From Diaporthe sp. PMI_573 (Eukaryota > Ascomycota > Sordariomycetes > Diaporthales > Diaporthaceae): DNA of 64,000 bases. The notes beneath the pieces are model-generated. The model was given only the letters and a program-made list of their open reading frames with translations. It was not told where the DNA came from and did no database searches. This document shows, one piece after another, positions 1 to 11,416 of this stretch. The stretch lies in contig JAJTUP010000024.1 in assembly GCA_021399435.1 (NCBI GenBank), positions 558,001 through 622,000 of the forward strand, written 5' to 3'. Made by a program: the position numbers and the translations under genes. Each line of letters starts with the position of its first letter. Position 1 is the first letter of the stretch.

Positions 1-347
1 TGACACAAATGAAGAAGTGATTGTTCTTCTTGATCCCGAGTCTATTCATCCAAAAGTCCATGTCCGAAGCTGGGTGATGCGACCCCTGGCTTCTGTGTCA
101 ATTGATGCAATTGTTGTGAACCCCATATCTACTGAGAATATCCATATGTACTTACCTCGCTCTTATGCAAGAAGCCTATCCATGGATGCTGGAACATCCG
201 CGATAGGCGTGATCAATGGCCAACAAGCTTTGCGACCCAAGCTCGCGCAAAGAGACCGATTATAGCCAGCTAGTATATGGTACAATCATTGCATCGAGCG
301 ACGAATCAGCAGCATGGTTTGACATTCTTGTAGATCCGGCCTAAAAT
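1..347. other. Left-edge stretch without a recognised gene
   Basis: There is an open frame on the plus strand at about 17-265, but its translation has no motif I recognise and no clear splice signals. It may be the tail of a gene outside the window or non-coding sequence. Confidence 0.3.
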
Positions 348-1937
348 TTACAAATTCGCCCTGAAAGCAGCCTTGTTGATCTTATCTCGTGTCTCAATAA
401 GCCTCTTGTAATTTGGAAACAGGTCGTTCGGGTCCCACTTCTTCCGAATGTCCAAAAATCTAGAAAGTGCGGCATCAGACAAGGGCTTACCCTGAAAGCT
501 ATGTCAACTCTGGCATTACTAGCACAAGTGCAAGTCGTTCACCTTGGGTAGGAAAGAACTCACGTTAGCATCATCGCAAGTGACATCGTAGTCTGCGATG
601 TAAGTGCCGCAAGAGACGGGGAGCGCCCTGCGGTACCGGTCGCGCACAGCCTGCTTGACTCCTGGCTCCAATCCCGTGTCTGTCCAACCAGTAATGGTCG
701 AGATGTAGTATTGCTGCGGTATGCTCAAGGCTGATTCATTCTCGTCTGGGACGATGTCGCAGACACATACGAAGGCTGAAGACCTGCGAGTCTGGAGATC
801 GCATAGGGCCGGCTTGACGGCATCGAGAAGCTGTAGTACGCATGTAAATATTACTCCCAATGCATTAAAAGAGCCACGGGAGCTTACTTGTGGCAAGGGC
901 ACGGAAGGATCGTTTAAGAGACTGATGATTTGCCAACGCTCGTCCTTGGCGGCCCCGATGAGCCCCCTCTTCTTCTGGAATATGTCTTTGAACTCGCGCT
1001 TCTGCACCGGTCGCATCTCAACTAAGCACTGCTGTAGTTCGGGCGGGATATCGTCAAAAGCAGCCAGAAGAGCTTTTGCCTCGCTGTAGGTATCAGCATA
1101 GCACTGTAGGGCCAAGCCCAGATGAAGGCGCGAGTTCTTCGGAATCTCGTCTGTATCGACTCCCACAGCATACTTCTCGGGATAGTTGATAGTCAAGTTA
1201 AGATCTGTGCAGTACTTGGGGGTTTCTTGACTCTTCTCGAAGAACCAGGTCATTAATTCCCGGTATTTGTCGCGCAGCTCGAAGCTAAACGTCCTTTCCC
1301 AGAGAGTTGAAGCACGAATGGTGCGGCCCCAAAACTTGGCGATGACCCCAAAGAATGCCAGACCGCTGCCCCTCGCAGCCCAGAAAAGATCCTGGTTTTC
1401 TGTCTTGCTCGCAGTGACAACACGGCCGTCAGGCACAACTACTTGGATTTTGGTTATCCATGTTTGGCAGGTGGCACCCCAGCCTCGCACAAACCATCCT
1501 TGTCCTCCGGCCATGAGAAAGCCAGCCGACCCGACTGTTGGAGCATGGCCATGAGGAAAGAATCTTCCGACCGTGGCGAGCTTGGCCGACAGCTCTTCGA
1601 CACGGACTGCGGGGCCGAAGGAGATCTCTTGGGTCTGCGCATCGTAGTCGATTTTCCGGTTGAGACATGCGGTGTCAACCAAGATGCCGTCATGTACAAG
1701 CGCACCGAGGCTGAACAGATGGCCGCCAGAGCGGACGCCGACGATTGTCCTCAATTCTGCGGCTCGTAGCAACGCTTTCACAACATCGTCTGGCGTGCAT
1801 GGAACGTGGATCTCACGAGGATATCGATCCGGAGCCCCAGCCGTTGGGTTATTTCGGCGGCAGCGTTCGTACTCGTCGCTTCCTCTGACAAGGATCTTAG
1901 ATGAGTATGTCGGACGCGTGTCGTAGGTAGCTGACAT
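348..1937 (-). CDS. BBE-like FAD-dependent oxidase (VAO/PCMH fold)
   Basis: The protein is an oxygen-dependent FAD oxidoreductase of about 486 residues. I place exons at 1937-888, 830-564 and 491-348. The introns at 831-887 (57 nt) and 492-563 (72 nt) have GT..AG ends. The last exon restores the C-terminal BBE segment (WDPNDLFPNY) and ends at TAA 348-350. The FAD_binding_4 signature includes RSGGH with His73 as the likely 8-alpha-histidyl FAD anchor. At the position where bicovalent BBE enzymes have CPTVG, this protein has APTVG, so only mono-covalent flavin attachment is expected. No signal peptide is evident, which differs from many secreted fungal members. It is divergent from the ThDP gene and shares its promoter region, so it probably belongs to the catabolic cluster. 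The substrate is unknown. Confidence 0.85.
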
Positions 1938-2080
1938 GTTTACTTGGCTTAGAACACTTGGATAAGTTTTTGTGGTGTCGATGAGCTGATATTGGTCGCA
2001 TCAGTGCGCGTCATTAATTACTATAGCAGATAACAAAGTGGACTGAATCAATGTTAGCCACGTATTGTTGGAATCGGTTT

Positions 2081-2293
2081 CGGAACAGCGAATCGGTGGT
2101 GTTGTGGGCAGGCCACTTTGTCTCTCGAATCCATGACAAAAGTTTCTACCATTACTAATCGTTCAAAAAGTTTGCAGCGCTCTCCTTGTTTTTCACATGC
2201 ACGTAGTCAAAGATCCTGGGCCGGAAATCCGGCTTTCGGTCTGTCGTAACGGGTCACACCAGGTGACCTTGCGTATACTTAGGAACCGTTCCG
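2081..2293. promoter_or_regulatory. Divergent promoter with CGGAAC/GTTCCG elements
   Basis: The region between the FAD oxidase (-) and the ThDP enzyme (+) holds CGGAAC at 2081-2086, CGGAAATCCGG from 2222 and GTTCCG at 2288-2293. The same half-site recurs in the other cluster promoters. Binding by the cluster Zn2Cys6 protein is inferred. Confidence 0.4.
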
Positions 2294-2502
2294 AAGAGGT
2301 CAACCAGGCAGTTTCAGAACGTCCAATCAGCGGTCCATTAGGATCTATAGCAAGCGGACTTGATGAAAATGCGTCAGTTAAGTATCTGAGTACATTCACG
2401 GCTATTTCGAGTCACCGACGAACACCCAATTAAAATTCCTGCGATAGGCTTTGTGTCCAATTGTGTTTCTAATAAGCGCCGGTACTACTACTACGAGTGA
2501 AA

Positions 2503-4590
2503 ATGGTCCAGAAGGAGTATGTACCCCGATCTCCAAGTGTGTTCAAATCGCCTCGTGGGGCGTGTTGTCGTCGGATTAATCAACTGAAGTGCCCTTTGAA
2601 CCTTCCTTAGGGTACCGTACTCGGCCTCGTATGCCTTTTTTGAAGCTTTGAAGCAGGTAAGAATACATTGAGGCTCCATACATCGGGTCTGGAGATTCTC
2701 AGCCGTCGTTGACATAGCTATGTAGGCGGGCGTCAGCTATGTCTTCGCCAACCTCGGTTCGGACCATCCAGCTCTCATGGAGGCTGCTGCCAAGGCCAAC
2801 CCCGAAACATTTCCCAAAATCATCACATGTCCACATGAGGTACGTACCGGTATTGTCCTCGATGCACCAACGAGAGAAGGTTCCTGCTATCTTAGAATGC
2901 TGATTTGACGATCCTCGGCAGATGGTGGCCATGAGTATGGCCGACGGCTTCGCTCGTCTCACGGGCCAGCCGCAGTGCGTGCTAGTCCACGTTGACGTTG
3001 GAACGCAAATGCTAGGTTGTGCTATGCATAACGCATCAGTCGCCCGCTGCCCAGTCCTGGTCTTCGCGGGTCTCTCGCCCTTCACGCTAGATGGCGAGAT
3101 GCGAGGGTCAAGGACAGAATATATACACTGGCTGCAGGATGCCCCAGACCAGAAGCAAATTGTCGCCCAATACTGTCGCTATACCGGAGAGATCAAAACC
3201 GGAAAGAACGTCAAGCAAATCGTGAACCGGGCCCTCCAGATTGCAACAAGCGATCCAAAGGGGCCGTCCTACCTGGTGGGAGCGCGTGAGGTTATGGAAG
3301 AGGATGTTACGCCGTACCATTTAGACCCAGAAGCCTGGGTCAGTGTGGCGCCAACAGCTCTCCCGCCTGATGCAGTTGAGGAAATCGTCTCTCTCTTTGC
3401 AGTGGCGAGTAACCCCTTAATTATTACAGGATACTCCGGTCGTAACCACGCCACTGTCGCACAACTTGTCAAACTTGTTGAGTCCATACCTGGTATCCGG
3501 GTCTTGGATACGTTGGGCAGTGATGTCTGCTTCCCATTCACTCACCGCGCTTCGCTTGGCGTCCGAATTGGACGAGACCAGAGCATTGTAGATGCTGATC
3601 TCATCCTGGTTCTGGACTGCGACGTGCCCTGGATCCCCACCCAATGTCAGCCGAAAAGGGATGCAAAGATCCTCCATATCGACATCGACCCACTCAAGTG
3701 TAACATGGCTGTACACTACATCCCAGCGTCCAGACGCTTTAGGGCCGACAGCGAGACAGCACTTCGCCAACTAAACAACCACATAGCATCAGAAGAGAAG
3801 TACAACAACCTTGCGAGAAAGGAACCTTATGCAACGCGATGGAAGCAATTAGCCCAGTCCAAGGAAGTCTCCTTGGCAGACATCGCTGGCCGCGCAGCTC
3901 CGCCAGCAAGGACAGAACCCCCAAGTGTATCATACCTCTGCTCTCGGCTGCGAAGCGAGTGCCCGAAGGACACCATCTGGTGTGTAGAGGCAGTGACTAA
4001 CGCAATGGCCGTGTATGAACAGCTGCAGGTGGACGAGCCTGGTCACCTGGTGAATGGCGGCGGCGGCGGCCTAGGTTGGTCCGGCGGTGGGACACTGGGA
4101 GTCAAACTCGCAGCTGACTGGATGGCCGGAGGCGCCGGAAAAGGAAACTTTGTGTGCGAAATCGTCGGGGACGGAACTTACCTGTTTGGTGTGCCGGGAA
4201 CTGTGTACTGGATAGCGATGAGGTACAAAATCCCGACGCTGACTGTCATTCTCAGCAACAAAGGTGAGTTCCTCCTTGTTTCCCAGAGACTTCAGGTGTT
4301 TTCTCTTCTCAGACTAATCTGACACTGGCACAGGATGGAATGCTCCCCGAAATTCTGTCACGCTTGTGCACCCTGACGGATATGCTTCTCGCCAGTCGAA
4401 TGAGGAGCTTAACATTTCCTTTTCCCCCGTACCAGATTACTCGGGAATCGCAAAATCAGCGGCAGGCGGAAAGGCCTGGGCGTTTATTGTCCAAAATGCT
4501 GGTGAACTTGATGGGGCTCTTGCTGAGGCAGTTACACAGGTTAACAGCGGTGTCTCTGCAATACTAGAGGTCAGATTGGGTCACTTTTAG
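2503..4590 (+). CDS. Thiamine-diphosphate-dependent decarboxylase/acetolactate-synthase-like enzyme
   Basis: This is a ThDP-dependent enzyme of about 590 residues. It would decarboxylate or ligate a 2-oxo acid, with benzoylformate-decarboxylase-like chemistry possible. Exons are 2503-2516, 2611-2656, 2726-2839, 2922-4263 and 4334-4590. The first coding exon is only 14 nt, and the frame closes exactly with donor GTATGT and acceptor CTTAG. The N-terminal Pyr domain carries the cofactor-activating Glu58 in CPHEM. A central domain follows, then the C-terminal PP domain with GDGTYLFG (about residue 474) and the downstream NKGWN segment that completes the Mg-ThDP site. Length and domain order match acetolactate synthase/benzoylformate decarboxylase relatives. 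There is no mitochondrial leader, which argues against branched-chain amino acid synthesis. Its place beside ALDH and gentisate genes suggests chain shortening of an aryl 2-oxo acid (inference). Confidence 0.85.
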
Positions 4591-5185
4591 TCTACAAGGA
4601 GGTGTTCTCAAGGCATGTTCTTGTGCCACATACCAGTACCCAGGAAACATACAATAGCAGTACTGGTACAAGCTGTTTGAATTGTCAAAATATTTATTGA
4701 GATACATTCTATTCATAATCCTGAGTTTTACGTGATCTTGTTAGCACGGGCGGAAGCGGTTGGGCGTACATTTGGGTTGGTGCATACCGTCAAGCTGTGT
4801 CGGTTGTGTCGGATACAGTGGAGGTGAATGTGTATACGTAACACTTGTACAGTATATCGAATGCGTAAAAATGGTATTTGATATTGGAATCTGATCGATG
4901 GCTCGCCTCCCAAGCTTCATTACTTTTATCGAGACTAAGAGCTCTTTCACAGGTTCTCATTGAATTTTGATCGCGTCATAACTACATGGTGCCTAGGTCC
5001 CGAGCCCTTCCCGATAAGCCCGTGCTATTTGCGCATCAACAGCCTGCGTTGTTATAGGTGCTTGACTGACTGGTTCAAACAAATCTTTCGGGTCTTCGGA
5101 AATGATGAATACAACAATTTCATTTCGATCACTTATTTAACTTGGGTTTCCTTCAGACTCATCCACCCACCTCGGGAAGACCCTG
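4591..5185. other. Convergent intergenic spacer
   Basis: This AT-rich spacer lies between two convergent genes (ThDP enzyme and SDR). It probably holds their 3' ends. I see no gene. Confidence 0.5.
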
Positions 5186-6079
5186 CTATGAATCGATCCT
5201 CCCGATGTGTAATCCACCAGTTACTGCAATATCTGTGCCAGTGGTATATGTCGCAAGGTCACTCAGGAGATAGAGAGCGGCACCGGTGAGGTCCTCGGGC
5301 GTGCCGATCCTTCGCAGCGGAGGCGCCGAGAACATGATTTTGGCTATGGTCGGATTCGCGTCCCGTGCTATCCTGGTCATGTCGGTGTCTATGAAGCCAG
5401 GCGACAGCGTGTTTGTGCGAATATTATACGGTGCAAGCTCGACGGCGAGGCTCTCAGACAGCATCTTGACGGCCCCCTTGGACGCGCTGTACGCAGACAT
5501 GTGGTGATGTGGAAGCACTGTGTGGGCCGTTATGGATGCGATCATGACAATGCTGCCCCCTTTAGCTTGTTTCTTCATCTGCTCAACTGCATATTGCGTT
5601 GTGAAAAAGGTGCCAAGAACCTAGAGCTGCAGTTAGACAACAATTCAAATGAAGTCTATGTCGTAGCAACAGGCGAAGTGGTGAGATAACCAATGGCTTA
5701 CATTGATGTTCAGAATGTTTTGGACATCCTCCCATGTGTGCTCCTCAAATTGCTTGTCCAGTGCTATTCCGGCACATGTCACGCAACCGTCGATACTCCC
5801 AAGCACATCGACAGCTCGCCCAAACGCTGACTTGAGGCTTTCTTGCTTGGTCACGTCAGCCTGAATGAATTCAACATGCACGCCGAACTGCTTTGAAAGC
5901 TCGAAGAATTCAGGTTTTGGTTGATCCTTGATATCCATCGCAACAACATTGCCTCCCAGCTGGGCAATGGCTTTTGTGAGTGCGAAGCCGATGCCTTGGG
6001 CTCCACCTGTCACAACATAGTTGCGTCCATTCAGGCCGAAGACACCGCTAATGTCGTCTTGTGATTTCTGATTAGTCAT
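5186..6079 (-). CDS. Short-chain dehydrogenase/reductase (classical SDR)
   Basis: This is an NAD(P)-dependent alcohol/keto oxidoreductase of about 270 residues, the normal size for a classical SDR. Exons are 6079-5702 and 5620-5186; the 81-nt intron has GTAAGC..CTAG ends. The Rossmann motif TGGAQGIG lies near residue 24. NNAG is replaced by CAGI. The catalytic Ser is in the IASITAH strand and the active site is YSASK. A ThrDxxD-type cofactor loop is present (AMDIKD). The C-terminus TGTDIAVTGGLHIG is typical. It is divergent from the FAD monooxygenase across a 500-bp promoter rich in CGGAAC sites, so co-regulation with the cluster is likely. A role in oxidising a benzylic alcohol or hydroxy-acid intermediate is plausible but not shown. 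Confidence 0.88.
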
Positions 6080-6305
6080 ATTTGATCGTGGTGGTGAAGA
6101 CTCTGATGTTGAACGGCAAGGAAATGTGATGAGCAACACAGAGCCAGTAGGAGTCCGGTGTATACAGCACTGTACGCAAGGCCAATGTCGAGGGATCACT
6201 CGGAGACAAGCCACCCATAAACACAGCATTACGTTGAGGAATTTATGTGGCTATCTTGCCAACTCGCTACGATGTCGACGTTACGGGGCCCCGGGTTGTC
6301 ACGCC

Positions 6306-6353
6306 CGGAACTCCTGTCCGGAACAGTCGGAAACGGCAGCCCAGCCACGGAAC
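6306..6353. promoter_or_regulatory. Cluster of CGGAAC half-sites in the SDR/monooxygenase promoter
   Basis: Within 48 bp there are three CGGAAC copies (6306-6311, 6319-6324, 6348-6353) and one CGGAAA (6328-6333). This is the densest set in the window. Zn2Cys6 proteins commonly bind CGG half-sites, and the factor encoded at 16609-19220 is the obvious candidate (inference). Confidence 0.5.
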
Positions 6354-6578
6354 AGTCATCCAAATTGGTCAATAATCCAGGGAAAGCACTGAAAGTGTCA
6401 GAGAAAGACTCTCGAAAAAGAAGTCCATAAATCCATAGAGCAACCGAAACCTTGCCCTGCAGATCTGCGCCTGTGCGTAGCGCAATATCGAGTCCATTGG
6501 ACCTCTGATTAAGCCGTCTGGAAGACACTAGACGTTTGCATCAAACTTTTTCTTGTAAAAGAAATCAACGATTACACC

Positions 6579-8180
6579 ATGAACTCGCAGACTCGTTGGA
6601 GACAGCTTGATATTGGCGTCGTCGGTGGAGGTATCGGTGGCCAAGCCACAGCCATTGCCCTTCGCCGTGCGGGACACAAGGTTACCATCTACGAACGGGC
6701 AGACTTTGCCGGCGAAGTTGGTGCCTCTATATCCTGCGCAGCCAATGGTACGAAGTGGCTCGAGGAATGGGACGTCGATATCGAGCTTGGAGACCCGGTC
6801 CTATTGAAGAGTCTCATTAGCCGGGACTGGAAAACTGGAAACCCGGACAATGTTTATGACCTTTCTGATTACAAAGAACAATGGGGATACGTAAGTGAAT
6901 GCCGGAGTTCTTTAGGAGTATCATACTGAAATATACTTGAACAAGGTATACAACATGTTTCACCGACAATACATGCACCGAATGCTGATGGACAGTGCTA
7001 TTGGGGAGCACGGTTCAGGCCTGCCAGCTAAACTATTGGTTAATCACAAGGTAATCAGGTCTCCTGGGCTGCAGATCCAAGCCCTTGAAAGCTCACATGA
7101 ATGCAGGCGGTGGATGTCAACCTTGTGGACGGTGAGATAACATTTGAAAACGGCAAAAAAGCTACGCATGACGTGGTAGTCGGCGCCGACGGAATCGGGT
7201 CGGCCGTCCGCGGTGTCCTTGGCATCAAACCTGACCGAAAGCCTGCTACTTGCACTTGTCTCCATGCCAACGTTGACACTGAGAAGGCAGTGAAACTTGG
7301 ACTTGTCGATTACTCCAAGAACAGCGCCATAGAATATTGGGGGGGCTACCACACTCACTACAAGATTGTTCTTTCCCCCTGCAACGGAGGTCGGCTTCTT
7401 TCGTATTACTGCTTCTTCCCTAGGGATTCGGGTGACTTTCACAACCAGACCTGGGATGCGGAGGCTAGCGTAGAAGAGCTCCTTGCGCCATATCCAGACC
7501 TCGATCGCAACGTCTTTCGGCACCTCGAGCTTGGTTACGAAGTCCGGCCATGGCGCCTGTGGATCCACGAACCCTACGGATGGTGGCAAAAGGGCGTGGC
7601 CTGTATCATGGGAGATGCGGCGCATCCGGTATGTTTGCTCTTACCTAAGCGGCTAAGCCTTGAAGCCCCAACCAACAAGACGACTTTTGACGACCAACTC
7701 CACATTATTAGATGATGCCCGATCAAAGTCAAGGAGCTTGTCAGTCTATCGAGGATGCTGCCGCTCTTGGCATAGTCTTCGGCAGAGAAAACTTCGAAGG
7801 GGACGTCAGGGAGGCCCTGGAGGTTTTTGAGGAAGTCAGGAAGCCTAGAGCCACGAAAGTCCAAGCAGCTTCCGCGAGAGCGCGAGAGAACATCAATGAG
7901 CGTATTGGTATGTGCCCCGTCTTGACACAAAGAAATGTCACATTAAAGGCCTTTGTTGACGAGGATCAATGCAGGATTCTCTAGCAATACTGGGAACAGC
8001 CATTATTCTATTGAAGACGAGGAGAACAAACTGACAATTGACGAGATGAACCTGTACGAAATGGCTTTGAGTGAGAACGGTTGCATGTCACTGACCTTTA
8101 CATTCAGGTACGACATGCATGGCCACATACGGCAAACGTTTCAAGCGCGAAGACATAGAGCGGTTCCAAACGGTAGGTGA
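6579..8180 (+). CDS. FAD-dependent aromatic monooxygenase (salicylate/hydroxybenzoate hydroxylase type)
   Basis: This is a group A flavoprotein hydroxylase of about 428 residues that would use NAD(P)H and O2 to hydroxylate an aromatic ring. Exons are 6579-6890, 6946-7050, 7107-7628, 7712-7907, 7975-8053 and 8108-8180. The last intron (54 nt, donor CT|GTACGA) is in frame, so the C-terminus could also be read through. The three family motifs are visible: GGGIGG near residue 16, GADGIGSAVR in the middle and GDAAHP at about residue 310, followed by GACQSIEDAA. It starts at the ATG in ACACCATGA. In a cluster with gentisate dioxygenase, ring hydroxylation of salicylate or 3-hydroxybenzoate to gentisate is the natural role, but oxidative decarboxylation cannot be excluded. 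Confidence 0.88.
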
Positions 8181-8742
8181 CTGGCGGTAAGAGCAGACGG
8201 TAATTACGGAGACGGTAGCGCTGGCGAATGTGTCACATCTGGAGCTATCTGGATATTCCTAAGCAACATCTATCACACATTCTATCCCGAAACAGAGTGT
8301 TATTTTTCATGAAATATCAGTGGACTTCTTATCATCGTTTAATGGCTGCTGTCCGGCTATCCTAGTTAAATTGCAAAACATCGTATTGGAATCAGCACAA
8401 GTGTCGTCTTAGTCATCTTTTGATCTTTTTGAAAATAGGACACAGGGACATCTTGCGAATGTCTCGTTTCTGGGATCATTTTTCTATTTACAATTACTTT
8501 TGCTGAAGCTTCGCGAGTAATTTCAACACTCCAACAGAGACGGAGACCCACACGCCATTACGTGGAACTCAGGGTCGGAAACGCTTTGGAATCGTCACTA
8601 TTTCCAGAAATATCCTAATATCACATGCACAAAAAGACAGTATTCGAAACCATGCCCGAGGAAAGTCTAGTCTAGTAGGTGTGGAACACACATCGGAATG
8701 GGTGATTCCTTGATAGCGTGCATGCGACAGAGCCTGGCTCTC

Positions 8743-8768
8743 ATTCCGAGGGACCAGCTGCCCGGAAA
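8743..8768. promoter_or_regulatory. ATTCCG/CGGAAA pair before the ALDH gene
   Basis: ATTCCG at 8743-8748 and CGGAAA at 8763-8768 lie about 170 bp before the ALDH start and match the cluster half-site. The rest of 8181-8932 shows no gene. Confidence 0.3.
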
Positions 8769-8932
8769 TATCCGTGATTGGTGAGGTAAATAAGGGCCCA
8801 GTGGAAGGACCCCAGTATCCAATTTTCTCACATTTAGTGGCAGCGACCGGGCAAGGAATTGCTACCATTCATACTGTCGAACCCCATCTCCTACGCCCAG
8901 GTCGAGAGTGAGGTCAACTGCACGTCTTGAGA

Positions 8933-10547
8933 ATGCTTACAGAACTCAGAGACGACCCTCACGGGCCAGAATTAAGCAAAGCTGTACCCCTTGTCATTAA
9001 CGGCCGTCATGTGACGACAGAGACAACATTTCCCGTAGTCAGCCCTATTTCAACCAAAACAGTCTGGACATGCTCCTCTGCCACCAGGGACCACGTATTG
9101 GAGGCAGCGTCAGCCGCCCAGGAGGCATTCCGGACGTGGTCGACCACGAAGCCCAGCACGCGTCGCGACATATTTCTTCGTACGGCAGAGCTGATCGCGG
9201 AAAGAAGAGAAGAGCTCGGTGGCTACATGCATGAGGAAATCGGTGCCGATCAGGCTTATCAGGATTTCATACTGGGCCTTACGATCGAGGGCCTGAAAGA
9301 CACAGCGGGGAGGATACCAGGCGCCTTGCAGGGGGAGGTTCCAGTGTCAAATCATGATGGAATGCATGCCATCACCTACAAGCGGCCGTATGGCGTTGTG
9401 CTTGGTATTGGGCCTTGGTAAGTAATTATCCCCGATCTACCACGCGTATTATCTCTCAACCAAACTGTTGTCAAGCTAATCGCGCACGGAAAGGAATGCC
9501 CCTTATCACCTCGGCTTCCGCGCTGTCACCTTTGCCCTGGCTACAGGGAACACCACCATCCTGAAGGGTCCTGAGTTGTCACCGCGATGCTACTGGGCTA
9601 TTGCAGACATCTTTCGACAGGCTGGACTGCCAGCCGGGTGCCTAAATCTTATCTTTCACCGCCCCGAGGACGCGGCCTCCGTGACAGAAGAGCTTATTCG
9701 GAATGTACACGTGAAAAAGGTCAACTTTACCGGCAGCTCTTATGTCGGTAGCGTCATTGCATCTCTTGCAGGGAAACACCTGAAACCTGTTCTCATGGAA
9801 CTAGGAGGTAAGGCAAGTGCGATTGTCATGAGAGATGCGGACCTCGACAACGCTGCAATAAGCTGCGCGATGGGAGCTTTCATGAATGTGAGTGCAACCT
9901 CGGCGACCAGTCCCTGACAGGAGTTCGTACTTGCTCACATGCAGATACCACAGGCTGGCCAGATATGCATGTCAACTGAGCGAATTCTCGTACACTCGAC
10001 TGTCGCTGCCAAGTTCCAGTTTCTCCTCGACCGAGCCATCAGCAAAACATTTGATGGTCCCACCAACACTCCCACAGTGATAACGACGGCCTCTGCAAAA
10101 CGAAATCGCGGGTTAGTCAAACAAGCTATTTCGAAGGGTGCCAAATACCTCCACGGAGGCAGCGAGCTCAACCTAGTTCAGGACGTCGAGACCAGATTGC
10201 CTCCTGTGGTACTCACTGACATGACAAAAGAGATGGATTTGTACGCGTCTGAGTCCTTTGGACCCAGCGTCTCGCTCTTCACATTTGACACGGAAGAGGA
10301 AGCGTTAGATGTAGCGAACGATACATCGTATGGTCTTTCTACTTCCATATTCACCGAGGACCTCGGGCTAGCACTACGCGTTGCCGACAAGCTGGAGTCC
10401 GGAGCGGTCCATATCAATTCCATGACGGTACACGATGAGTTTTCCCTTCCTCATGGCGGGGTCAAAAACAGTGGATTTGGCCGCTTCAATGGTTATCACG
10501 GCCTGGACGAGTTTTTGTATTTCAAGACCGTCACCTGGATGAAGTGA
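8933..10547 (+). CDS. Aldehyde dehydrogenase (salicylaldehyde/vanillin dehydrogenase-like)
   Basis: This is an NAD(P)+-dependent ALDH of about 490 residues. Exons are 8933-9417, 9494-9887 and 9954-10547. The third-exon acceptor could instead be used 9 nt upstream, adding three residues. The catalytic Cys lies in AGQICMSTE (about residue 298) and the general-base Glu in MELGGK (about 264). The substrate-channel text (NAPYHLGFRAV, ATGNTTILKGPEL) resembles the benzaldehyde, salicylaldehyde and vanillin dehydrogenase group more than betaine- or indole-acetaldehyde types. The first in-frame ATG is at 8933. As the product of the ThDP enzyme could be an aryl aldehyde, this enzyme is a good candidate to convert it to the benzoate. 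It differs clearly from the second ALDH at 28293-30075. Confidence 0.88.
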
Positions 10548-10892
10548 GTGGCAACTTTTGCAATGTGGACTTCAATCTGTGTGAAAGAAATAGTCCGCTG
10601 CAGAAAAATTGGAAGGGAACGTCGAAATGATTCTATAACCTGACAAGTCACAACTATCAGCCGAGTTCGCAGCCTGTGCAAGACTAGAATTCCACGTATC
10701 GCCTGTAGCGTAAACTTCTGCCACAACAGAGACTGCGGAAAGAGTAGCTGGACATTACAAATCGACCGGTCAAGCCTGGTAACCGTTCTTGAATTTCATA
10801 CATCCTCTTAATTTTGAACTCTTTTGATGCATTGCGAATACCCATCGCGTCTTTCATGTTTCATACCATCAATACAGCTGGGTTTTGGTATA

Positions 10893-10953
10893 GTTCCGAA
10901 CGGCTTTCCGCGATAGAGTGTTGCAGCTGACGGAAGGTACTCTTGGCGTTCCG
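10893..10953. promoter_or_regulatory. GTTCCG elements upstream of the permease gene
   Basis: GTTCCG occurs at 10893-10898 and 10948-10953, with CGGAAG at 10931-10936 and TTTCCG nearby. These lie in the 870-bp gap between the ALDH and permease genes, which otherwise holds nothing I recognise. Confidence 0.4.
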
Positions 10954-11416
10954 GTAGGGCAGTGCATCCACGGTGGCCAGGTTGTCATCCACTGATGGAA
11001 CGAAAGACCTGTTTCAGAAGAACGTTGCATTCAATCAAAGCTCGGGACGCGCAGAGGTGCCTTGCTCACTTCGCTGGATACGAGATATTGTCTCAGCCAC
11101 CCAATTGACCCCCCTACTATCTATCTACCAGGTGACAGAATGGAATAAAGCTTGATATGCCGGTCCCAGCGACGTCAAAGTCTTTCCTTAGAAACACCAG
11201 CACGTAGTTGGTCTACACTTCACGACATTTGGCTCGTTTCTGCACGCAAACAGCCTCGTTTCGGCCAAATAGCTGCTTCGGTACCGAGCCCAAGTCACAT
11301 GTGAGGAGATTGATTTTCTTGCCTTTGATTCTTGAGTGATACTTGTCTACGATACTCTCGCTCTGGTAGCACATATCAAATACTGGCTGTTACAGATATT
11401 GTGCATTTTGGACAAG

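Noticed and set aside
2197..2433. Small frames in the divergent promoter between the FAD oxidase and ThDP genes
   Set aside because: Overlap both strands' promoter sequence and show no coding features.
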